From Monodelphis domestica (Eukaryota > Chordata > Mammalia > Didelphimorphia > Didelphidae), in NCBI RefSeq assembly GCF_027887165.1, contig NC_077228.1, forward strand, positions 107,272,043-107,336,042: a stretch of DNA of 64,000 bases, read 5' to 3'. The notes beneath the pieces were generated by a model. It ran no database searches. It was not told the DNA's origin and was given only the letters and a program-made list of their open reading frames with translations. Shown in pieces: positions 10,156-24,300 of the stretch. Both the position numbers and the translations under genes were made by a program. Each line of letters begins with the position of its first letter. Position 1 is the stretch's first letter.

Positions 10156-13100
10156 GTGACTGTGATTACCCTTAAATTGTTCCAGCCTCAGTTTCCTTTT
10201 TCCTGTCTTTAGAGCTTCCTACTCAAGTGGAATCATAGACTGGGGCAAAAGCACTCACCCACTTGGCTTCACTCTTCATTCAGGTGGAGGTGGCTATCTT
10301 TAGAATTTGGATTCATTCTTAGAAAGGGACAGTAGAGACCCAGCCCCATTATTTCACACATTAGAAGACTGAGGCTTGTTGGGCTGAGCTCACCTGGGAA
10401 GCTGTAAAACTAGGTCCTGAGAATGTAAATCCTCTTGCATTATAACACTGTGTGAAAGCTAGTCAATAAAATGGGTATAATAACATGTATACTGTCTACT
10501 TCTCAGGCTTCCTGTGGGGAAAAACTTGTAAATCTTAAGGTACTATATAAATGTGAATTGTTATTATTGCATTTCCCCCAAGCTCTTACTTTCTGTCTTA
10601 GCAGAAGAGTGGCAAAGGCTAGGCAATTGCAATGAAATGACTTGCCCAGAGTCACACAGCTAGGAAGTATCTGAGGCCAGGTTTGAACCCAGGTCCTTCT
10701 GACTCCATGCTGGCATTGCATCCACTGTGCTCCCCAGCTGCCCCATCATTATTGCTTTTTATGTTTGTATCCCTACTAGGGACATGGCATTCATTCATTG
10801 AAAGCAGACTTGCTCTGCCTGGCACCATAGGAAAACAGGAAAGATAATACACTTCTTAGCATGTGGCCGCTGTTTTGTGGTGCCCCAGGACTAAATCAAG
10901 AGGGACGGACGTCAGGCCATCTGATCCAACCTCCACGTTTAACATGAGGACACTGAAAGCCAGCAAGGTTAAGAGACCCCCCAGCTGGACAGACCCAGAG
11001 CACAGTCTGAATTCAGGTCCTCGGATTCCAGAGCCAGCATTCTTTCTCCTGTCCCATGCTTTCTCTTTCTTGTGTTCCAGTCTGGCTGAGAAATAAGACA
11101 GGTATATGGGAATAGCTTATAAGCTGCTACGTGGTACCGAAAACTCCTTTTCCATGTGACTCTTGGAAATCAGTCTTACAACACATCCAAGAGTTAAATA
11201 ACCATACCAGACAACAATACACTTCTTTTCTCCGTGAAATGAGGGGGTTGGACTAGAAGCTCTCTAAGGTTCCTTCCAGCTCTAAAATATTCTATGAATC
11301 TATTCAAAAGATGTCTCGAGGCTTATAATTAAAGAGCCAGATGAAGGGTATAGACAATAACCGCTAGGAGAGATGGGAGGAGGGAGAGACCCTTAGAGGC
11401 TGGGGTGGCCAGAGAAAGCTTCGTGGAAGAAGGTAGGATTTGAGGAGGGATCTGAAGGCTGGGCTGGACTCCGATAATTATCGGGATGGAAGGGGGTTAT
11501 TTCTAAAGGGAGAACAGTGAGAGCCAATATATGGCACATGGAAGGGGCTGAGAAATAGATTGGTCTGGCTGGATGGAAAGGGTTTATGTATGTGGTAGAG
11601 AGATCCTTTAGACTATAGACACAGCAATAATCTCAGCCCTGTGAGGGTAGGAGAGTTAGATGGTTAGGGTGGAAACTTACCAACATTAAGGTCTCCTAAA
11701 TTTCCCAGGTGTTTGTGTTTGTAGTACAGTGGTTCTGGAGGTAGGACCTGGATTCAGATACTGCCTCTGATGCTTAATCCTGCTCTGAGTTTGCATAAAT
11801 CACTTAATCTCCCTGGGCTTTAGTTTCCTCCTTTTAAAAATGACCTGTGTGGTATTGAACTGGGTGGCCATTAAGGTCTCTTCCAGCTCTAGACCTCTTA
11901 TTCTTTGTAAGAATTATAGGGTTATAGAAGAAAAATATTCATAACATAACATAAGCTAGGAACTACAGTGGATAGAGCAGCAGACCTGAAATCAGGAGCA
12001 CCTGGGTTCAAATCTAGCCTCAGATACTTCCTAGCTGTGTGACCCTGGACAAATTGTTTTCATCCCAATTTTCTAGCCCTTTCTGATCTTCTGTTTTAGA
12101 AACAAAACTTAGTGTTAGTTCTAAGGCAAAAGGTGCAGGTTTTATTAAAAAAGAAGAAAGAAAGAATTCTAGGATTAGGGACATGTCATGCCTTCTTGAT
12201 AAGTCAGAACCACTAACCAAGTCTTTCTGAGGCTGTGTCCGTTTTATCATCATTCCCTTTTGTTAAATACTATGAAAACAGAACTGAAAACTGAAAAACC
12301 TTATTCTTTTCTCTGGCCATATTTCTTTTATCTTTTATTTTACTGTCATTTAATTTAAGCAGTGTTCACCTGACTGACAGAGGAAACTGTTGGTCTCTCT
12401 CCCTGCAATTGCTTGTGACCTGAATAAAGTGTCTTTGACTTTAGCCAAAATGCAGTCGGGTTTGTTTCTTCCTTGTTTGGGAGCTTGGAAAATCCCACGT
12501 AAGAAAGGCATATGTAATAGCTATTCCAGTCCACGTTATCTAAAGCTCAGCCTCCTTTCTTCCACTCCTCCCAAAAAATCACTCTGCTTTCTTCCCTCTG
12601 GATGTGCGTTTGTATGTGTGTGTCTGTAAGACAATTAACAACCTAATGACAATTTGGGATGGGTTGTGTTATAGGACTGTGGGTCCCCAAGGAGCGACGG
12701 ACCCCCAGAACCTAGGAGGTCAGGGTCTGAGCCAGCCACTGGGAGCCAAGAAAAGCTGGATTTCAACAGGAATTTGAAAGAAGGTAAGGTCCTCATCAAG
12801 GTCAGAAGTGGGTTTCTCAGGGTTTCCAGAAATAGTGATGGGAGCTATCAGCAAAGACTACTCCTCATCTATTCATATCTTGCAGTTATGCCCACCATTG
12901 AGAAGCTTCTGTCCAGTGACTGGAGAGAGAGACTTCTGGGAAGAAGCACTGTGGAAACCAAAGATGTTAAAGGTGAGAATCTATGCTTCAGCAGAGAGGA
13001 AATAGTAGGCATAGAGATGGCTTTTATGTAAACAAAGCTGAGTGTCTGTGCCATCTTCTTGAGTTTGTTGGCCAAGGGGATGGAAGCTATACTAGTGTGA

Positions 13101-16100
13101 GGACCTAAATTTTTTCGACCCAGCAATAGGAGGAATGATGAGACCTGGGGGAATGTCCAGAGTCATTTAGTCAAATATTTAAGTGCCTATGATGTCCTAG
13201 ACCCTGGGGAATACAAAGAAAGATAAAAAATAATTTCTTTTTTTTAAGGAGCTCACACTTTAATGGGGGGGAGACAATTTGCAAATAACTGTATGAACTA
13301 TATATAGGATATATTAGAAATAACCCACAGAGGGAAGGCTCTAGAGTACAGGAGGGTTGGGAAAGATTTTCTGTAGAAGGTGGAATTGGAGCTGGGACTT
13401 CATGGGAAAGCCAGGAAGATAGGAGGTGGAGATGAGGGGTACTATTATTCTAGGCCTAGTGGGAAGGGGGGAAATTTCCAGCGAAATGCCCAGAACTGGG
13501 AGACAGAGTGTCTTTTTTGAGGAACAGTAAAGAAAGCAGAGTGCATGGTTGGCAGAGTACATTTATCTCAGTTTATGTTGGAGGGTGGAAGGTGTAAGAT
13601 GACTGGAAAGAAGGGTAGATTCTGAAGGGCTTTGAATGCCAAATGGAGGATCTTATATTTGATCTTAGAGGCAATAGGGAGCCACTAGAGTTTATTGAAT
13701 GGTGAATGATGATCAAATTTGAACTTTAGAAAGATCACTTTGAAAGCGGATGGACGAGAGTGAGGAGAGACTTGCAACAGGCAGGGCAATTGGCAGGCCA
13801 CTGTAATAGCTCAGTCATGAAGTCATAAAAATAATGGTGGTGGTATCAGTCGAGAGAAGGAGGCATATGCAAGAGATGTTACAAAGGAAATTGATAGGCC
13901 TTGGCAATACTTGGATATTGATGGTGACAGTAAGGATTAGAGGGTGGCACTTAGTTTACTTACCAAGCTGAACGGGAGGGAGGTGGTACTTTCAATAGTA
14001 ATTGGGAAATTCAGGAGAGGGGAAGATTTGAGGGGAAAGATAACGAGTTCAGTTTTGAACAGGCTAAGTTGAAGATGTCTACAAAAATCCAGTTCAAGAT
14101 ATACAATACTCAGTTGGAGATGTAAGACTGACTATTAGCAGATGCAATATGACTAATATGGACATTTATTTTGCATGGTTTCACATTGATTGATGTGATA
14201 TTGCTTGCCTTTTTAGTAGGTGGGGTTGGGAAGGAACTTGGAATTCAAAATTTAAGAGGAAAAGAATGTCAGACGTAACTAAATAATAAATTATAAAATT
14301 AACACACACAGAAAGAATGTCAGCAAAGAGGTCAGGATTAGAAAGGTAGATCTGAGTGTTATTAGCAGAGAGATGCAAATTGAATCCATGGGAGATGATG
14401 AGTCTATTCGGGGAAATAATATAGAGCGGGATGCATATGTAGCTAGCTGGCTCAGTGAATTGAGAGCTGGGACTACAGAAGGGAAGTCCAGGGTCCAAAT
14501 CTGGCCTCAGATACTTTCTAGCTATGTGACAATTGGGACAGTCACTTGACCCCCATTGCCTAGCACTTAACACTCTTCTGCCTTGGCACCAACACACAAT
14601 ACTGATTCTAAAATATAAAGTAAAAGGTTAAAAAATAAATTAAAGAAATAAGGGGAGGGGGCAGATGGTTGGTACAGTGGATAGAGTACTAGATTTGGGA
14701 GACAAATCTGTGTTCAGATATTTCCCAGCTGTGTGACTCCAGACAAGTCATTTAACTATTGACCTAGACCTTGCTATTCTGTCTTAGAGTTGTTACCAAG
14801 ACAGAAAGTAAGGATTTTTTAAAAAGAAGGAAAGTATATAGAGGGAGAAGAGAAGAGAGCCCAGGGCAGAGCTCTGGGGGAACACTGATGGCCAGCAGTC
14901 ATTATTTGGATGAAGATCTAGTAAAGGAGACTGAGGAATGGTCAAATAGCTAGGAGGAGAGTCAAGAGAGAGCCGTGTCCCAAAAACTTAGAGAAAAAGA
15001 AGTTAAAAAAAAAAGAATGATGCACAGTATTAAAGGCTGCATAAAGGTCAAGAAATATGAAGACTGAGTAAAAGTCATTATATTGGGTGATTAAGAAATC
15101 ACTGGTAACTTGGGAGAGAGCAATTTCAGTAGAATGAAGAGGATGGAAGTCAGACTGGAGAGAGTAAGGAAGAGAGTGAGAGGAAAGGAAGTGAAGGTAT
15201 TTGTTGAGGGCTTTCTCAAGGAGTTTAGCCACAAAAGGGAGGAGAGATATGCAACAGTAGTTAGTGGGGATGGGGCAGCTAGGTAGCACAATGGATAGAG
15301 TACCAGGCCTCTAGTGGGGAGGACCTAGGTTCAAATCTGACCTCAGACACTGTCTAGCTGTATGACCCTGGGACAATCACTTAATCCCCATTGACTAGAC
15401 CTTACCTCTCTTCTTCTGCCTTGGAATCAACATACAATATTGCTTCTAAGACAGAAGGTAAGGGTTTAAAACTACAACAACAATTGCATTATTTTATATC
15501 AGTCTTCTCACCAACTATCACCCCTTTGTACACTGATGGGCTTAAATCTTTGAGTTATCTTGCTCTCATGGGGACTTTAAGGCCCGGTAGAGGACTTACT
15601 TGGAGTATGCTAAAGGGAAAGGAGCAATAGATTCTGAGTTTGGGACCTGAATTCAAATTCTGGGAACTAACACTCATTACTTTTTATCTTGAACAAACCA
15701 TGCAACCTCCATGGGCCTCAGTTTCCTCATCTGTAAAATGAGTGGTTGGATTAGATGATCTCTATGGTTCTTTCTAGCTCTGGATCTAGGATCCCATTGA
15801 CTTGTCTTTTGTTTGTTTTTTAATCCTTACTTCTGTGTTGGGACACTTAGTATCAGTTCCCATCCAGAAGATCAGTAAGAGCTAGGCAATGGGGATTAAG
15901 TGATTTGCCCAGGGTTACATAGCTCAGAAGTGTCTGAGGCAAGATTTGAACCCAGAACTTCCTATCTTCAGGTCTGCCTCCCTATCCATTGAGCTGCCCC
16001 ATGTCTCTTCTGTTCTTTATTCCTAAGCCCAGTTTATGGCACATAGTACATGCTCAATAAATGTTTATTGACATACTAAAGTAATTCTTTTAACAGATGG

Positions 16101-18260
16101 GTACAGAACTGTGAATTCAGAAAAACTGAGTTCTAATCAATCCTTAATCACTGATTTGCTATGTGATTTTACCTTTTCCAGGTCTTGCTTGCCTCTAATT
16201 TGATTCAGTTTAGCAAACACTTATTAAGTAGTTACTATTTGCAAAGCACTTTGCTATGTACGGAGGATATAAAGTTAGATATATCTTAAGATCCTGGATT
16301 TGAAGATGGACTGGACCTTCAAGGTCATCTGGGCTATCCCATTTATTTTACAGATGAAGAAATTAAGGCTCAGAGAAATTAAGTGACTTGTCCAAAGTCA
16401 CATAAAGGTGACTTTGTTAAGTGAGGCAACATTGGAGTCAATTTCTTAAACTCTGTTTTCAAGATCTTAAACCTAAAAGGAGGAAAGATAGGAAAATAGT
16501 TGGTATATTATAAGGGAAAGAGAAATAGAGGATGAGGTAAAACAGTGCGCTGCTCATCCTTTTAGATGACCCTGTGTCTATTGGGGCTATTAGGCAGTGA
16601 AGCTGGGGGTTCTACCTAGCTCATAGACCTCTCTATTTGCACCCTTTTCCTATTTGCCCTGTCTTCCCTGTGGGATTATATTCCATCATAACTCTCTGAT
16701 TGCATGTCTTGGGAATGGACCCAGAGAGGCTGAACATCTAGGTCTGGGATGCTGTATTAGGCAAGAGATCCCAAGTACCTAAGGGTTTGCTTTGAAAAGG
16801 AGCATAAATCCAAGTCTGGCTTACCATCTGTTTGACAGTGCTATGAAGACTGATGAGGGGTATCTATTATTTGAGCAGGGACCCAAGAAAGCCTGGCAGA
16901 AAAGGAACTTCAACTCCTGGTTATGATCCATCAACTGTCCACACTGAGGGACCAGCTCCTGACAGCCCACTCAGAGCAGAAGAATATGGCTGCCATGCTG
17001 TTTGAGAAGCAACAGCAACAGATGGAACTAGCCAGGCAGCAGCAAGAGCAGGTAAAACTTGTCACTCTCTCTTCTCTTAGAGGTGTGGGAATTTGGTAGG
17101 TGCTAGCTGGAGTGTATTCAGGGGAAGGGATAGAAACTTGAGGATGAGACCCAGACAACCCCAACCACCAAAGACTTTGTGTAGAGAATGGGGAAAAGTA
17201 ATCTTAGTGTTCTAGATTTCATTCATTGACTTGACTTATGGGGCAATTCTTTGGAGGGAGGCAAGTATGTCCGGGAGGGGCTATCCACTTTTTAAGCATA
17301 TTTTCAAGAATTAGGAATTTCCAGTTGGACCAAGATGAACTCAAATGGATAATGGCACAGTAAAATCCAGGGTAGGTAGGGAGATAGTAAGAGATCTCTT
17401 AGTTGGCCCTGAGTTTAAGCCACTACATGACTATACATTGCTGATTTTAGAGAAAAGGAGAGGCACTAAAGGTGGGAAGTAGGGCACATAACCTGATTTT
17501 GGAGAGAGACAGATAGATAGTCAGACAAGAGAAGAGAAGAAAATAAGAAAACTAAAGACTAGTGCTGTTCTCTTTGATTCATTATTAAAAAGATTGAATA
17601 TATCTAGAAGAGGGAATTCTGATCATAGAAAATCTTTTGAAATCAGGCCATGCCAAATCATCTTCATGTTTATACTTGATAGATTTTCTAGTTAAATCAG
17701 GCAATGTCATAGATGTAGTTTACCTAGATTTTATTTTTAAATTATATTTAATTTTTTGCATTCATCAAAAATCTATCCTTTTCCTCTCCCACCCCAATAT
17801 ACATATGTCTCATTCAGCATCAAGTCCTTCATCTCTCTTTCAGGAGTTGGGTCGCATGTCTCATTAATAAGTGATCAGAATAAGTCTTTCAAAATTGTGT
17901 TTACCATGTTGCTGTCATTGTATGAATTGTTTTCGATTCTTCTCACTTTATTCTACATCAGTTTTCCTGGGTTTCTGTAAAACCATTTCTTTTTTATCAT
18001 TTTTTTATGACACTGTAGTATTCCATCACATCTATATACTATAACTTGTTTAGCTATTCCCCAAATGAGAAGCACCCCATCAGATTTCATTTCTTGCCAC
18101 TTCAAAAAGAGCTATAAATATTTTTGTACATTTTTTTTGTTAGAGTTTGTTTTGCTCAGGACTAATTTCTCTCATATTCTATCTTCCATCCAATTCTTCC
18201 TCCCTTTCCCTTTTCCTTCCTATTTCCTTGTTGAGTGAATTATAATTCTGTACTCAACTT

Positions 18261-18316
<56 letters not shown>

Positions 18317-21300
18317 GAGCAATGTTTTCTACTTTGACCAGTTTAGATGAAAGTGAGATTAAAGTGGCAAGTCTCTCTGGTTCTTGTTTGTATAGAGCCA
18401 CAGATTATGTGGGATAATTTCCCCATACCTTCCTTTTCTTTCCTATCCCAATTTCTTTTTCCATTCTTCTAAGATTATCAAGGCCTAATAGAATGTATCT
18501 CAGATCTTCTATCTAATTAGACCCTCTATGACATGATTGGGGTCAGATATTAAATTGAACTAATGAGTTTCTTTATAGCTCTGGTCTTTTCAACAAGAAT
18601 ACTGTTAAGATTAAAATTAATATCCAATACTATTTATTAAAATCCACTTAGAGCAAAGAGCAATTTTAAAAAAACAGGGAAAGGCAAAAAACCACTCCCT
18701 CTTCCACTCTGATACCAGCCAGAGAGGTGGAAATGGAAACTCAAAAAATCTCAGTCCACCTTACATGAAAAGGAAAAGGGGATTATGGGAAATGTAGTCT
18801 CTAGGGTTCAATATTCTAAATCAATACATTGCACAGAGGTTCTCTATTTCATTAAAAATCCCTTTTTATCCCCCTTTGTAGCATTAAACTCAGATCTGCT
18901 GAGTCAGTAAGATTTCCTTGGCTATATATCATTTGCCTTCCAAACTCTCTGCTCTTTAATAGTGCTGGCTGCTAACTTGTATAAGATTCTGACTATAGCT
19001 CCTCACTACTTGAATTCTTTTTGTTCTAGTTACTTGCTGTCTTTTTTCTTTGTTCTTAAAACCCAATTTTGGCTATAATATCCATTTTGGGACTTATTTC
19101 TTGAGGTAACCAATGAATTTTTTTTACTTACATTCCCTCTTTTAAGAGCTTTGGAGAGTTGTTTGTTTTTAAAATGTCTTTGTGTCTAGGTTCTTTTTTT
19201 TTTGTTCATAGCTTTTAAGTAGTCAGAATTTTGTTCTCAATCTATTTTATTTGTTGCTTGTTTTTGTTATAAGATATCTTACATTTGTTCCCATTAAAAA
19301 AAAAAAGTCTTTATTGTTCTCTCATGGAGTCTTGTGTTCTCTTTTGGCCATTCTACTTTTTTGAGATTTTATTGCTTAGGCAAGATTGTGTACTTCTGTG
19401 CCAAGCTATTAATTGCCTTTCCAATTTTTTTCTTCTATAGCTCTTGATTCTTTTTCAGCTTTTTCTTCTAGTGCTTTCAGTTCAGTGACAAAAGCATTTT
19501 AAAACTATTTCAAACTCTTGTTTCATATTTTAGTTGGATCTCTGTCCAAGCTATGCTTTTCTTTTGAGTCTGCTTATAGATGTTTTGGAATTATTCTCTT
19601 CTTCTGGGTTTTGTTTTTCATATCCCTGTCACAATAATGGCTTCTTATGTGGTATTTTTTTTTTGATTGCTCATTCCTCCAGCATGCTTCTTGTTATTAG
19701 GGCCTGTGACAAGGAAATCACTTTAAAAGACTGATATATATTAATTTAAGGTCGCCAAGGAATTCAGCTATGTAATTCCTAAATGAAAACTCAAGTCAGC
19801 CGTCAGCCTTTTATAGAGTTTAATTACAAACAGGAGGAAGAAAGGAATTAGAGATAGAGAGAGAGAAAGGGGAGAGAAGGGAATAGGGCTTAAATACCCC
19901 CTCTGTTTAGGCTGGGCCAAAAGGCCCAAGCCCTTAGATAGCTGGGGCAAAGAAATGAGATCAGTCCCTATTACTCACGTGACCAAAATGGAGAAACAGT
20001 CTCAAAGGCCCCCACCTTCAGCTTCCTTCAGAGCAAGCTCCTCAGAGCACACTCCAACCACTCAGACCAACTCCTCAACCACCCCCCTGAGTCTTCAGAC
20101 CCCTCTATCTTTAAGGAAACCATCCAAGTTCCCTCCCCTCAGTTCTCACATCTACCAATCACTGTCCATCAATTTCCCTGTGCCAATGGAGGCTCTAGCT
20201 TAACCCAGGACCGCCCAGAGGTCTCTGGCTTTGCACATGTCTGTTGAAGGTCATATTCTCAAATAATTAAATCTTTGATCCTTTGCTACAGCCCTTCCTA
20301 AATCCTGTTAACCTGAGTAGGGTAGAGATTGGAATAATTAAATTTTGATCTAGGCTGCAGCCCTTCCTCAATCCTGTTAGGACTGAGTAGGGTGGAGATT
20401 GATTCCAAGTATCTCCATTGTATCAATTCTAAAATCAATCATGACTCAAAGAACTTCCTGGTCTATGCTTAAGCATAGGTCAAAGTCCTTTCCATTGTTC
20501 AGCAAAAGGTTTCTGTCCTAAAGTAATCTTAAGAAGGGAGGAGGAGGAACCTCCCATGCCAATGGGGTTCACATTCCAATACACTATCAGTAAGAAATTT
20601 TCCAAGTATGAAATTTCCCAATGGTGAAATTTCCAACATTTATAAGTCTAAGGAATTTTAAGGTTTACAGGCCCAACTGTGTGCAGTTCTGGAGGAAAAG
20701 TCTGGACTGGTTCTGTTGCTAGTTTCTTGATTAGGAGTTCTGTGTTATTATAGGATCTCAAGCTGGAGACCTGCAAGCCTTCAATTCTCCCAAAGTGGTT
20801 TTACCTAGGGAAATCTAATTTTTGTTCCTTTGGTCTAAGTTCTTTATAAGTTTCTAACCTGGGCTTGGGTTTGAGGAACAATTAAATGTTCCTAGACTCA
20901 AGCACCATTAGCCTACTTGGGAAACTCTGCTGGTTCTGAGTTACAAAATTTCAGAATATCTTTTTGTTAGGGATTTGCCCTAAGGGCTTCAGATTGAGAC
21001 TAGTTGCTGGAACTGAGATCCTGCTCTTTTCCTGGAAGTCTAAGCCACATTATTGATGATTGGTTTGGAACACAGTCTTCTTTCAGTAAACTTCCTAAGA
21101 CCTGCAACTGATCCTAAGCTTAGAAAGCCCCTTTACCCTGGAAAGCCACTCTTGGTGGCAGTTCCCCTCTTTGGTCTGCCCTGGATCTGTGACCCAGAAT
21201 TGTGTAGTGGCTGGCAAAGAGTCTTGGCACTTTTTCCCATACCTTACATGAATTTGATCCCAGTATGGGCCAGTGACTTCCTCTTGCTCTGGTTCACAAC

Positions 21301-24300
21301 CTCTCCTTAGGCACTAGAGTGTTCTCTAGGTGGTCCACTCCTGGTCAGATCTTATCTCCCATATCCATAGAACTCTCTGTTTTATCCTATGCTGATCTGA
21401 GCTGGAAAATAGCCCCCTGTGACTTTTTCTGGTATTTTCCCCTCGGGATTCAATCTGATCTGTTTGGAGGAATTTGAGTTAAGGGAGGTAGGTAGATGGT
21501 ACAGTTGTGGGAAGACACACCCAAGTTTGTAGCAGGGTCTCACTTGAAGAATGAGAGGCTCAAAGCTGTTCAATCCTGAAGTATGAAAGAATTTTATTTA
21601 AAGAAGAAAGAAAAATTTAAGATGATTTAATAGTCTATCTAGGCTTATAAAATGGCCTCAGACAGTGATGGCAAACCAAGTGCCCAAACGGCAACCTTCA
21701 TGCCCATGTGAACTTCCTGACCCCTTTTCCCTAGATAGGGCAGGGAGGACATGCTCCCATTAGGCTACTGGGCAGAGGGGACGGGTTATGTGAGAAATGT
21801 CTTTAGATGCTGTAGAGAGGGAGAATGAAGCAGCCCCCTCAGCAGCACCCCTGCTATAGGCTCACCAACACTGGCTAGGGGCTAGTAAAATAGTCTAGAG
21901 GCTGGCAGAATAGGCGAAGGGCTGATGGAATAGCCCTGGAGCCGATGGGGTAGCCCTAGCTGTGGATCAGGGTTTGCACATTTATTGAGGATCTGGGGCT
22001 TGTCACCTTCCATTCCAGGGAATTTCCCAGAATAGCCCATCCCTAGGCATTATGGGGTGTTACAGGCAGAAAATCTTGGAAAATGTACTTTGAGAAGGTG
22101 GGTTCCAATTCAGGTAGTGGTATGGTTTGGGATCTGACACCTCAGAGAGGATCTTGAGGGCACCAGAAAGGGAATAAGGAACATGTGCAAGTTTTGGGGA
22201 TTCCCCTGGACTGCCAGAGCCCTTAGTGCACATGTCCCATGTTTTCCTCCATTTTCCTACTTGCCATCATTTGTCAGTGCAGGAGAGGTCTCGCTACTCT
22301 TCTGGAATGTCCTCATCAAAGATAGGAACATCAGGAGAATATAGTATAGTAGACAACCACTATAAGTAATTAATAATGCCTAATGGTTCCGAACTAAAGT
22401 AAATACAGGGAAAACCAAGGGATTTAACAATATAGAACAACCCAAATCTGTATAGAATAGTACAACACAGAACCAGTATAGGTAATTATTAATAAAGAAT
22501 GATTAACTGATTAATAATACAGATTTTTCATTTTATGCCTGACTAATGCTGAAACTAGTGAGAAATACAGGATTTCAGAACATGAGGGTCCCACTTTGAT
22601 CATTGCCCATCACAGTGGAGTTAAGAAGTCCATCCTGAGTTCAAGTATGGCCTCAGATACTTATTAGTTGTGTGACCTTGGCTAAGTCACTTAAACCTGT
22701 TTGCCTCAGTTTTCTCATCTGTAAAATGAGCTGGAGAAGGAAGTAGATCATTCCAGTATCTTTACCCAGAAAACCCCAAATGGGATTAGGAAGAGTCAGA
22801 TATAATTGAATAATAACTTTGCTTCTTTCTACTACTTTTGATTCCTTACCTAGATTTTAATAAACTAAGTCTCTCATTCTTTTCTTGCCATATTTTCCAC
22901 AATAGTATAGTTAGATTCAGAATTGATTGAATAGTAGGACCAAAAAGAATAATCTTTAATGGCTAGGCATCATGTTGGCCTGAGGTTGCCAGTGAAGGAC
23001 TTCAGGAGTCCTTGTGCTGTTTTAATATTTTTATCATTGCTTTGGATAAAGCCATAGATGGCACATCATATCCAATTTGGAGGGGATGTATTGCTGAGAA
23101 GGATAGCTAACACACTGGATGACCAGGTCAGGAGACAAAAAGATTAGACAAGCTAGAATATTGGACTGAATCTAATAAGAAGACATTTAATTGGGTTATA
23201 CTTGGGTTCAAAAAATCAGCTTCACAGGCACAAGATAGGGAGTACACGTCTAGGTGGCAATGGGGAGGTTAGTGAATGATGGGCTCAATGTGAGTCAGCT
23301 GGGTCAAGTGCCAGCCAAAGAAAGCTAATGCAATCTTGGGCAGCCTTACGAAAAGTGTCGTGTCCCAAACTAGGGCATTAATAGTTCTGCTGTATCCTGC
23401 TCTGGTCAGACCACATCTACAAATACTATGTCCAGTTTTTGCTGCCATATTTTCAGCTAGCCATTGATAAATTGAACATTGGCCAAGGCAGGAACATCAA
23501 ATTAGTCAAGGGACCAGAAGTCATTGCTCTATGAGACTCAGGTAAGAGAATCAGTGATGCTCATTTACCCCTGAGAAGAGATCACTTGAAGGGGATGGGA
23601 ATATGATATGTCTTCAAGTATTTGAAGGGCTGCCATGTAGTAAAGAGTTTAGACATTAGTCTGCTTAGCCCCAGAGGACAGAACTAGATAAATAAAATGA
23701 ACAGAAGTTGCAAAAAAGAAGATTTAGACTTGATAGAAGGAAAAAAAAAGTCTCCATAACCATTAAGAGATATCTAAAATTGGAATGGGCTGCTTGGGAA
23801 GGTAGTGTGTTTCCCTTTACTGAAGGTCATTTTACATTGCTTAGTTGATTTTTGTTCAGGTATTGGTAGAAGTTTGAGATTCTGTGACCACTTCCACGTT
23901 AATCTGTTCTACTCCCATGCTTCCTCTTTTTCATTTTTCTGGGTGACTATCCATTCAAGGAGGGGGTAGATTCCCAAACTTCAATGACTGCCTGTATTGC
24001 CTTCTCCTTGACCCTGAAGAGGTTCTACATGGGATCAGGTTGGCTTGGAGGCTCTGTGGTTTGCTCCAGCATCATGGATAGGGCCGGGGTACAGGGTGGC
24101 CATTCCATAGGACTTTGGAGAGAAATGTTGGCATGTGAGGAATAATTAGGCACTGCCTTCTCTTTCCTTCCCACCCCTTCCTGTGAGCAGATTGCAAAGC
24201 AGCAGCAGCAGCTCATCCAGCAACAGCACAAGATCAACCTCCTACAGCAGCAGATACAGGTAAAGAGAACCAGAGTGGTCAGAGGAGGGTTGTATCATGT

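Larger units (their letters stand above)
13150..15290 (-). mobile_element. L2 LINE with remnant reverse transcriptase (antisense)
   Basis: Read on the - strand, about 15289-15040 encodes a worn RT stretch with [35 protein letters not shown] and [13 protein letters not shown], the L2/CR1-clade RT core. About 14400-14300 encodes [12 protein letters not shown] where active L2 enzymes have HLYADDTQIYLS, so the catalytic pair is lost. The 3' tail is at 13160-13210 (GTCAAATATTTAAGTGCCTA). Stops and frameshifts are frequent. Form-B SINEs interrupt it at 14430 and 14660, and one abuts its end at 15273. Confidence 0.8.
12973..16878. other. SOX13 intron between coding exons 3 and 4
   Basis: Dominated by an antisense L2 (13150-15290) with nested SINEs. 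15480-15800 contains a worn MIR. 15810-16005 is an antisense form-B SINE. 16020-16450 holds an L2 tip and a MIR. 16450-16860 is unique. Confidence 0.7.
17052..24190. other. SOX13 intron between coding exons 4 and 5
   Basis: 7.1 kb. 17052-17740 is mostly unique. 17740-21590 is an antisense L1 in pieces, interrupted by a solo LTR. A hAT miniature element, short tandem repeat, form-A SINE and CR1-like LINE follow. 22060-22600 is AT-rich and unassigned. 23890-24190 is unique. Confidence 0.7.
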
